The notes beneath the pieces are model-generated. The model did not search any database. It saw only the letters and a program-made list of their open reading frames with translations, and had not been told where the DNA came from. Shown in pieces: positions 1-5,327 of a DNA stretch of 13,966 nucleotides. The translations under genes were made by a program, and so were the position numbers. Position 1 is the stretch's first letter, and each line of letters opens with the position of its first letter. Source of the DNA: PALSA-894 sp049698215 (lineage in GTDB: Bacteria; Pseudomonadota; Alphaproteobacteria; Rhizobiales; Xanthobacteraceae); contig JBAVXH010000237.1 of NCBI GenBank assembly GCA_049698215.1, forward strand, positions 1 through 13,966. The letters are read 5' to 3'.

Positions 1-1
1 C

Positions 2-580
2 TCCGGCGCGCTCTCGGCCGACGCCGGCACGATCCGCTTCAAGGGGCGCGATCTCGCGCGCACGCCCGCCTTCCGCATCGCCCGGCTCGGGCTCGCGCGC
101 ACCTTCCAGCTCGTGCGCGTACTCGAATCCATGACGGTGATCGAGAACGTGATGCCGGGCTTTGCATTCCGCGCAACGCCGCTCACCGGCGCAAAGGCGC
201 AAGCCGCCGCGATGGAGCTGCTCGGCCGCGTCGGGCTCGCCGCGAAGGCCGCGCTGCCCGCGACGCAGCTCACTTATATCGACCAGAAACGGCTCGAGCT
301 TGCGCGCGCGCTCGCGCTCGAACCGGACCTGCTGCTGCTCGACGAGTGGCTCGCCGGCCTCAACCCGTCGGAGCTTGCCGAGGGCATCGCGCTGATCCGG
401 GCGCTGCGCCAGAGCGGCATCACGGTGGTGATGGTCGAGCACGTGATGGACGCGATCCGCTCGCTGTGCGACCGCTGTATCGTGATGAATGTCGGCCGCA
501 AGATCGCCGAGGGCCCGCCCGCGAGCGTGCTCGCTGACCCTCAAGTCGTGACGGCCTATCTCGGGGGCCGCGATGCTTGA
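2..580 (+). CDS. LivG-type branched-chain ABC transporter ATPase (5' partial)
   Basis: This is the cytoplasmic ATPase subunit of a high-affinity branched-chain-amino-acid-type (HAAT) importer. The frame is open from the left edge, so the start and the Walker A motif lie upstream and 192 residues are visible. Seen: the Q-loop region ARTFQ (visible residues 32-36), a Walker B LLLLDEW, a D-loop-like AGLNP and the switch histidine in MVEHVMD. The signature segment reads LTYIDQKRLELARAL rather than a canonical LSGGQ, and the residue after the Walker B Glu is Trp instead of Pro. I believe divergent signatures occur in some LivG paralogues, so this need not mean inactivity. The stop overlaps the next gene's start by 8 bases, the usual livG-livF coupling. 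Substrate is unknown; HAAT importers also carry amides, urea and aromatic acids. LivG-type rather than LivF-type rests on the AGLNP motif and gene order. Confidence 0.9.
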   Translation, partial: SGALSADAGTIRFKGRDLARTPAFRIARLGLARTFQLVRVLESMTVIENVMPGFAFRATPLTGAKAQAAAMELLGRVGLAAKAALPATQLTYIDQKRLELARALALEPDLLLLDEWLAGLNPSELAEGIALIRALRQSGITVVMVEHVMDAIRSLCDRCIVMNVGRKIAEGPPASVLADPQVVTAYLGGRDA

Positions 581-2783
581 GGTGCGCGGCCTCTCGGCGG
601 CCTACGGCAAGCATCAGGCGCTCGCCGGCGTCGATCTGGATGTGAAGCCGGGCGAGATCGTCGTGATGCTCGGCGCGAACGGCGCCGGCAAGTCGACGTT
701 GCTCAAGGCAATCGCCGGGCTCGTTCCCGCGCAGTCCGGTGCGCGGGTGACGTTCGACGGGCAGGACCTGCTCGCATTGCCGCCGCACGAGATCGTGGAA
801 GCGGGCATTGCGCTTGTTCCCGAAGGGCGCGGCATCTTTCCGGAACTGACCGTGCGCGAAAATCTAGAGCTCGGGGCGTTCGCGCGCCGCGCCCGTGCGG
901 CCGAGAGCGACAATCTCGCGCGTGTGCGCACGCTGTTCCCGCGTCTCGCAGAGCGCGGCGCACAGATCGTGCGCACCATGAGCGGTGGCGAGCAGCAGAT
1001 GGTTGCGATCGCTCGCGCGCTGATGTCGTCGCCGCGGCTGCTGCTGCTGGACGAGCCGTCGCTCGGCCTCTCGCCGCTGATGTGCGGCGAATTGTTCCAG
1101 GCGCTCACGCGCGTGCGCGACGCAGGCGTTGGTATTCTGCTGGTCGAGCAGAACGCCCGACAGGGATTGGCCATCGCGGACCGCGGCTATCTGATCGAGA
1201 CCGGCCGCATCGTCGGGCAGGGGCCTGCGGCTAACCTGCGCAACGATCCGGCCGTGCAGCGCGCTTATCTGGGAATCGGCGAAGGCGAAGCCTCGCGAAC
1301 CGGCACGGAACAGAGTGTTCGACAGGAGTACACCATGAAACACGTCAGCCTGATGATCGGCGAGCGCGAGCTGAACGCGGCCGATGGCCGTACCTTCGAC
1401 CGGATCAATCCGTTCACCGGCGACGTCGCAAGCCGTGCCGCCGCCGCCTCGGTCGCGGACGCCATCGCGGCCGTGGAGGCCGCGCAGGCCGCATTCCCCG
1501 CCTGGGCCGCGATGGGCCCTTCCGAACGCCGCGCCAAACTGCTGAAGGCCGCAGACCTGCTCGACGCTAGGGGCGCGGAATTCTCCGAGCTGATGACCGC
1601 CGAATGCGGCGCGATCGGCCCATGGGGGCATTTCAACAGCCATTTCGCCGCGAGCCTGATGCGCGAGGCCGCCGCGATGACCACGCAGGTCGCCGGCGAG
1701 GTGATCCCGTCCGACAAGCCGAACAATTTCGCGATGGCGATCCGCCAGCCGGTCGGCGTCGTGCTCGGCATCGCGCCGTGGAACGCGCCGGTGATCCTCG
1801 GCGTGCGCGCGATCGCGATGCCGCTCGCCTGCGGCAACACGGTGGTGCTGAAAGCCTCCGAGATGTGCCCCGGCACGCACGCGATGATCGGGTCGATCAT
1901 GCGCGAGGCCGGCGTTCCGGCGGGCGTCGTGAATGTGGTGACCAATGCGCCGGCCGACGCCGCGAAGATCGTCGAGACGCTGATCGCCCACCCGGCGGTG
2001 CGCCGCATCAACTTCACCGGGTCGACTAAGGTCGGGCGCATCATCGCCGAAATGGCGGCGCGCTATCTCAAGCCCGTGCTGCTCGAGCTCGGCGGCAAGG
2101 CTCCGATGGTCATCCTCGACGACGCCGATCTCGACGAGGCGGTGAAGGCCGCGGCCTTCGGCTGCTTCGCCAACATGGGCCAGATCTGCATGTCGACCGA
2201 GCGGCTGATCGTGGACGAGAAGGTCGCCGACGCGTTCGTGGAGAAGTTCGCCGCCAAGGCGCGCACGCTCCCCGCTGGCGACCCGCGCGGTCATGTCATC
2301 CTCGGCTCGCTCGTCACCAGGGAAGCCGCCGAGCGCAACAAGGCGCTGCTCGACGACGCGGTCGCCAAGGGCGCCAAGGTCGTGGCCGGCGGCGAGTTCA
2401 AGGGCACCGTCGTCAGCGCGACCGTGATCGACCGTGTGACGCCGGCGATGCGCATCTACGCGGAGGAATCGTTCGGGCCGGTGAAGCCGGTCATCCGGGT
2501 GAAAGGCGTTGACGAGGCGATACGCGTTGCGAACGACACCGAATACGGGCTTTCGGCGGCGGTATTCGGCAAGGACGTGGCGCGCGCGATGAGCGTCGCC
2601 AGGCGCATCCAGTCCGGCATCTGCCATATCAACGCGCCGACCGTGCACGACGAGGGCCAGATGCCGTTCGGCGGCACCAAGGCATCCGGCTACGGACGCT
2701 TCGGCGGCAAGGCCGCGATCGACGAGTTCACCGAGCTGCGCTGGATCACCATCCAGACCGGGCCGCACCCGTATCCGTTCTGA
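573..2783 (+). CDS. LivF-type ABC ATPase whose frame continues into an aldehyde dehydrogenase
   Basis: Residues 1 to about 234 are a complete LivF-type ATPase, the second ATPase of the same HAAT importer. Walker A is GANGAGKST (34-42), the signature is SGGEQ (137-141), Walker B is LLLLDEP (157-162), and LVEQN (190-194) sits at the switch position. LivF proteins normally stop about 235-240 residues in. Here there is no stop: a linker of about 20 residues (235-254) leads directly into the aldehyde dehydrogenase, giving a 736-residue frame. Several linker codons (TCG, CGA, CAG, GAA) are one base from a stop, so a lost stop or a sequencing error is as likely as a selected fusion. I expect the transporter ATPase to be the functional product of the first part and the dehydrogenase to be made mainly from its own start at 1335. 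ATG 573 is fixed by the 8-base overlap with the LivG-type gene. Confidence 0.85.
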   Translation: MLEVRGLSAAYGKHQALAGVDLDVKPGEIVVMLGANGAGKSTLLKAIAGLVPAQSGARVTFDGQDLLALPPHEIVEAGIALVPEGRGIFPELTVRENLELGAFARRARAAESDNLARVRTLFPRLAERGAQIVRTMSGGEQQMVAIARALMSSPRLLLLDEPSLGLSPLMCGELFQALTRVRDAGVGILLVEQNARQGLAIADRGYLIETGRIVGQGPAANLRNDPAVQRAYLGIGEGEASRTGTEQSVRQEYTMKHVSLMIGERELNAADGRTFDRINPFTGDVASRAAAASVADAIAAVEAAQAAFPAWAAMGPSERRAKLLKAADLLDARGAEFSELMTAECGAIGPWGHFNSHFAASLMREAAAMTTQVAGEVIPSDKPNNFAMAIRQPVGVVLGIAPWNAPVILGVRAIAMPLACGNTVVLKASEMCPGTHAMIGSIMREAGVPAGVVNVVTNAPADAAKIVETLIAHPAVRRINFTGSTKVGRIIAEMAARYLKPVLLELGGKAPMVILDDADLDEAVKAAAFGCFANMGQICMSTERLIVDEKVADAFVEKFAAKARTLPAGDPRGHVILGSLVTREAAERNKALLDDAVAKGAKVVAGGEFKGTVVSATVIDRVTPAMRIYAEESFGPVKPVIRVKGVDEAIRVANDTEYGLSAAVFGKDVARAMSVARRIQSGICHINAPTVHDEGQMPFGGTKASGYGRFGGKAAIDEFTELRWITIQTGPHPYPF
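1324..1328 (+). promoter_or_regulatory. Ribosome binding site inside the LivF frame, for the aldehyde dehydrogenase
   Basis: AGGAG lies 6 bases before the ATG at 1335, a near-ideal Shine-Dalgarno match and spacing. It sits in the open linker between the ATPase and dehydrogenase domains. It argues that the dehydrogenase can be translated separately although no stop codon divides the frames. Confidence 0.6.
1335..2783 (+). CDS. NAD(P)-dependent aldehyde dehydrogenase, salicylaldehyde/vanillin dehydrogenase type
   Basis: From its own ATG this is a full-length 482-residue aldehyde dehydrogenase, which oxidises an aldehyde to the acid in the cytoplasm. Seen: the oxyanion Asn in APWN (N150), Lys in VLKASE (K173), the cofactor-binding FTGS (227-230), the general-base Glu in LELGGK (E251) and the nucleophile Cys in GQICMS (C285). 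The C-terminal stretch with GICHIN, TVHDE, MPFGG and GYGRFGG resembles salicylaldehyde (NahF-type), vanillin and benzaldehyde dehydrogenases. That makes an aromatic aldehyde the best guess, though specificity cannot be read from motifs. It shares an open frame with the upstream LivF-type gene; the start at 1335 is preferred because of AGGAG 6 bases upstream and because it coincides with the family's usual N-terminus. It is probably the last gene of the importer operon before the insertion downstream. Confidence 0.9.
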   Translation: MKHVSLMIGERELNAADGRTFDRINPFTGDVASRAAAASVADAIAAVEAAQAAFPAWAAMGPSERRAKLLKAADLLDARGAEFSELMTAECGAIGPWGHFNSHFAASLMREAAAMTTQVAGEVIPSDKPNNFAMAIRQPVGVVLGIAPWNAPVILGVRAIAMPLACGNTVVLKASEMCPGTHAMIGSIMREAGVPAGVVNVVTNAPADAAKIVETLIAHPAVRRINFTGSTKVGRIIAEMAARYLKPVLLELGGKAPMVILDDADLDEAVKAAAFGCFANMGQICMSTERLIVDEKVADAFVEKFAAKARTLPAGDPRGHVILGSLVTREAAERNKALLDDAVAKGAKVVAGGEFKGTVVSATVIDRVTPAMRIYAEESFGPVKPVIRVKGVDEAIRVANDTEYGLSAAVFGKDVARAMSVARRIQSGICHINAPTVHDEGQMPFGGTKASGYGRFGGKAAIDEFTELRWITIQTGPHPYPF

Positions 2784-2874
2784 GATCTACTTTGGCGCTG
2801 AGCTCGCTTCGTTGAGGCTACCATAATACCTCTCTGCGGAACTTGCAATCCGGAACGACCGAGCCGAAAAGTCG

Positions 2875-2903
2875 TTGGATTAATAGATTCGAATTGATTA
2901 GAT
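2875..2903 (+). promoter_or_regulatory. Possible promoter for the small protein/nitrilase/NTPase genes
   Basis: TTGGAT and TTAGAT are separated by 17 bases in the A/T-rich part of the gap, about 100 bases before the first island gene. Each hexamer matches the sigma-70 consensus at only three of six positions, so this is a candidate based on position, spacing and local composition. Confidence 0.2.
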
Positions 2904-2989
2904 GACAGACTTTCACTAGAGCGGCGCGGTTCCGTGTGCTAGTAGAGTTGCAGTCCGATCACGATTCGTCTGCGGCTGTGCGTGCCTTC

Positions 2990-2996
2990 GGAGGAG
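2990..2996 (+). promoter_or_regulatory. Strong ribosome binding site of the 79-residue gene
   Basis: GGAGGAG ends 4 bases before the ATG at 3001. It is the clearest Shine-Dalgarno sequence in the window and the main reason for accepting this short reading frame as a gene. Confidence 0.7.
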
Positions 2997-3000
2997 ACAA

Positions 3001-3240
3001 ATGGCTAACGCGCTTGCTGTCAGTGTTGAAAGGACAACGCCCTTGGCGGCCAGCAGCAATAGTCCATTGGATCGGCCCGTTCGTCACCCTACGAGCCTGA
3101 GTTCTCTCGGCCTTAGCACTCAACAGAGCTTGGGCCCTGGGGAGTCGGCGTATTTGCAGGCCCTGGGACTCAACAGCGAAGATATCAAGATTCTATTGTC
3201 TGAATTGCGCAGTGGATTTAGCGAACTCGTCGATCGCTAG
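3001..3240 (+). CDS. Small protein of unknown function, 79 residues
   Basis: I do not recognise this protein. Residues 1-45 are Ser/Thr/Pro/Leu-rich and look disordered. Residues 47-79 (from GESAYLQAL to the end) look amphipathic and helical, with alternating Leu/Ile and acidic residues. There is no Cys or Trp, no signal peptide and no membrane segment, so it is probably a soluble cytoplasmic protein. ATG 3001 is well supported by GGAGGAG upstream. It is the first gene of the lower-GC block and precedes the nitrilase-domain gene by 125 bases on the same strand. That placement suggests a partner, regulator or substrate of the proteins downstream, perhaps an antitoxin-like or adaptor protein, but this is inference from position only. 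It could also be an unrelated orphan. Confidence 0.6.
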   Translation: MANALAVSVERTTPLAASSNSPLDRPVRHPTSLSSLGLSTQQSLGPGESAYLQALGLNSEDIKILLSELRSGFSELVDR

Positions 3241-3365
3241 TCCGAGATCACTGCTCTCTTCCATTGCACATTTGTTGGCGGGGTCTTCCTCGCAACTTGA
3301 TCTAGCTTTCGCACCATGCTTCAACTGTAGGCGCATATTTGTTGTGGCGCCAACGGAAATGGTCG
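3241..3365. other. 125-base gap between the small gene and the nitrilase gene
   Basis: No terminator-like hairpin with a T-run is visible, so the small gene and the nitrilase gene can be on one transcript. A GTG-initiated frame (3212-3502) crosses the gap but ends inside the nitrilase gene and looks like a shadow. An in-frame TTG at 3339 is an alternative nitrilase start. Confidence 0.4.
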
Positions 3366-5297
3366 ATGGCTTTCGAATGGAATACGATTCACGGGGCCCT
3401 CGAAGCGCTTTTTCCGGCCGGGACAGGTGGTACCACCAGGACCTACGAACACCTCCCGCCGTTTCCAACGACGATATTTGCGGCGGCAGCATACCTGCTT
3501 GAGCGGGGGGGGGTATATCACCGTATCCTACCCGACTCTGGTGTTGCCACAAAGAAAACCGGCGCTGAGAAGGGACCCCCTTTCGACTGGTACCCACCGA
3601 ATCTCATCGTCTCTCGCGAGGATATAGAGCATTGCCGGAAGCTGGGAAGCCGCTGGTATCGGGCGAGCTTGGACGCTCGAAACGCGGGCGTGCACAAGGA
3701 CGACCCCGCTCTGGAAAAAGCAGGCGCCGAATTGCGCGCGGTCACCGCTGAGGTCGGCTCCTACTGGCAGGCGTTGATCGAGTGTCATGAACTTCCCATC
3801 GTGCAACGTCCACCGCCGCAGGCGCCTCTCAAATGGTGGTTGCCGGCGTTGAAGCTGCTGATTTTCGCAGATGAAGCGTCACAGGACCTGGGTTATCAGC
3901 CGGTAGACGCCGAGCTTTCGCATCCGATTGAAAACATCATCAGAGGACTCCTCGTCGAAGACGAGAACAGCGTGCTTCCGCTGCCGGGCAATGAAGCCCA
4001 TTTGATTCATCTGAAGTGGGCCAATACTTTCGCTCCTCACGTAAACCCCCACTTGGTCCGGGTTGTCCCGAAATCACGCACTCCCTCAGTAGGGTGCACG
4101 CTCCGCGTCTTGTCCCATAACCTTGCGATTGTGCCACCTGAGGGCATTGTCGACGTCAATTGGTTTCGCGAGATTCGGCCGTTTCGCGAGGACAAGGAGC
4201 CTCTGAATCTCCTCCTGATCCCTTTTCCATACGAGATCGCCGCCACTGCTTTTGCGGCGATATCCGAATTTCCGTCAAACGAGGAGAAGCCGGCGGACCG
4301 GGTAGGGCGCACTCGATCCGGATGGTTTCGAATCCAGCAGGACTGGCTGCATAGCGGAAAGTTCGGAGAAAACGAATTCGCAGAATTTGTCGCCGAGCTT
4401 GTCCAAACCGCTGCGCGGGATCTGGGGCGGATACATGGCGTGATCCTGCCCGAGCTTTCGCTTGATTGGAAATGCTATTCGAGACTGGTCGAGAAAATAC
4501 AACAGATAACGGATCGGAAAATAGCCGATGGAAGCGACGACACAGTCCCGTTTGTCGAGTTCATCGTCGCCGGAATATCGTCAGACCATGATCTCCGCAA
4601 GGGCAACTACGTCGCAACTAGCACCTTCAGCGTTCCTGCCAAGCACAAATGCGTCGCTGCTACCCACATGAGGTCGAAGCACCATCGATGGAAGCTCGCC
4701 GGTGAGCAGATTACGGACTACGCGTTGGGTGCAGCGCTTGATCCGAACATTTCTTGGTGGGAGGCCAACGACCTGCCTCGTCGCGAAATCAGTCTGACCG
4801 TTTTTCGCCGCGGCGCGGTGTTCTGTCCGATGATTTGTGAAGACTTGGCGCGCAGCGAACCTTGTCACGAGTCACTGCGGTCCGTCGGTCCCAACCTGAT
4901 TTTCGTGTTGCTCATGGACGGACCGCAGTTGCCTGGCCGATGGGCGGCGCGATACGCCACAAGCCTGGCCGATGATCCAGGTTCCTCGGTTTTGACGCTC
5001 ACTTCGTTGGGGCTCATGGAGCGAGCGAATGGTCTGGGGCGCCATCCAGCTTCACGGCACATTGCGCTCTGGAAGGATGACAGTGGCCAAACTGTCCAAA
5101 TCAGCTGTCCACAAAACGCTCAAGCTATTGCGATCACGCTGTCAGGCGTGCCCGCAGAAGAATCAACGCTGGACGGCAGACCAAACGAGGAGGCCCAGGC
5201 TTGGCGCTATCGGGGCCATCAGCCCGTTCGACTATCGCCAGATCTGATGAAGAAGTCCGAGCTGGCGTGGATTGTCAAGAAAACGGATAGCCGCTGA
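3366..5297 (+). CDS. Nitrilase-superfamily (carbon-nitrogen hydrolase) protein with an unrecognised N-terminal region
   Basis: A 643-residue protein. The C-terminal part carries the three catalytic regions of the nitrilase fold in order: Glu in ILPELSLD (E363), Lys in RSKHHRWKL (K438) and Cys in MICEDLARS (C491). It is followed by conserved-looking MDGPQL, RWAARY and ADDPGSSVLTLTSLG (residues 517-549). The triad is complete, so hydrolysis of an amide or nitrile C-N bond, or acyl transfer, is expected. Residues 1 to about 275 form a separate region I do not recognise; it has no signal peptide or membrane helix. At 643 residues it is about twice a stand-alone nitrilase. ATG 3366 is preferred (GGAA 7 bases upstream); TTG 3339 would add 9 residues. 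The P-loop NTPase gene starts 30 bases after the stop. From family knowledge, nitrilase domains occur as C-terminal fusions in DRT type 1 anti-phage reverse transcriptases, but no reverse transcriptase motif is present here. A nine-G run lies near the 5' end. Confidence 0.85.
   Translation: MAFEWNTIHGALEALFPAGTGGTTRTYEHLPPFPTTIFAAAAYLLERGGVYHRILPDSGVATKKTGAEKGPPFDWYPPNLIVSREDIEHCRKLGSRWYRASLDARNAGVHKDDPALEKAGAELRAVTAEVGSYWQALIECHELPIVQRPPPQAPLKWWLPALKLLIFADEASQDLGYQPVDAELSHPIENIIRGLLVEDENSVLPLPGNEAHLIHLKWANTFAPHVNPHLVRVVPKSRTPSVGCTLRVLSHNLAIVPPEGIVDVNWFREIRPFREDKEPLNLLLIPFPYEIAATAFAAISEFPSNEEKPADRVGRTRSGWFRIQQDWLHSGKFGENEFAEFVAELVQTAARDLGRIHGVILPELSLDWKCYSRLVEKIQQITDRKIADGSDDTVPFVEFIVAGISSDHDLRKGNYVATSTFSVPAKHKCVAATHMRSKHHRWKLAGEQITDYALGAALDPNISWWEANDLPRREISLTVFRRGAVFCPMICEDLARSEPCHESLRSVGPNLIFVLLMDGPQLPGRWAARYATSLADDPGSSVLTLTSLGLMERANGLGRHPASRHIALWKDDSGQTVQISCPQNAQAIAITLSGVPAEESTLDGRPNEEAQAWRYRGHQPVRLSPDLMKKSELAWIVKKTDSR
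3505..3513 (+). repeat. Nine-G homopolymer inside the nitrilase gene
   Basis: Nine consecutive G bases encode part of Arg-Gly-Gly-Val at residues 47-50 of the nitrilase-domain protein. Loss of one G would shift translation into a frame that stops at 3625-3627, leaving under 90 residues. Such tracts can drive slipped-strand phase variation, and are also frequent sites of sequencing error. Confidence 0.9.
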
Positions 5298-5327
5298 CCG
5301 TGCAGTCTAGAATGCCAGGCCGACGCA

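Larger units (their letters stand above)
2784..3000. other. 217-base intergenic stretch holding the left edge of the island
   Basis: No coding frame, tRNA or transposase is visible. Composition changes here from GC-rich catabolic sequence to more mixed sequence, with an A/T-rich core around 2876-2905. A weak inverted repeat, ACTAG (2915-2919) with CTAGT (2939-2943), surrounds a GC-rich centre and could be an operator, but 5-base arms are within chance. The stretch would be the natural place for the island's promoter and 5' leader, or for a small RNA, which I cannot demonstrate. Confidence 0.5.

Noticed and set aside
864..2768. Long reverse-strand open frame opposite the ATPase and aldehyde dehydrogenase
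   Set aside because: It is the antisense shadow of two well-supported enzymes in GC-rich DNA; its translation is Arg/His/Asp-rich with no recognisable domain.
2784..3000. Possible tRNA, attachment site or integrase remnant at the island's left edge
   Set aside because: I see no cloverleaf, no tRNA 3' end and no recombinase fragment; only a 7-base repeat links the two edges.
3212..3502. GTG-started 96-residue frame bridging the small gene and the nitrilase gene
   Set aside because: It overlaps both neighbours, has no convincing ribosome binding site, and over half of it is an out-of-frame reading of the nitrilase gene.
3861..3875. Ile-Phe-Ala-Asp-Glu in the nitrilase protein's N-terminal region, resembling a reverse transcriptase YxDD motif
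   Set aside because: The second aspartate is missing and no other reverse transcriptase motifs surround it, so the protein is not a DRT-type reverse transcriptase on this evidence.
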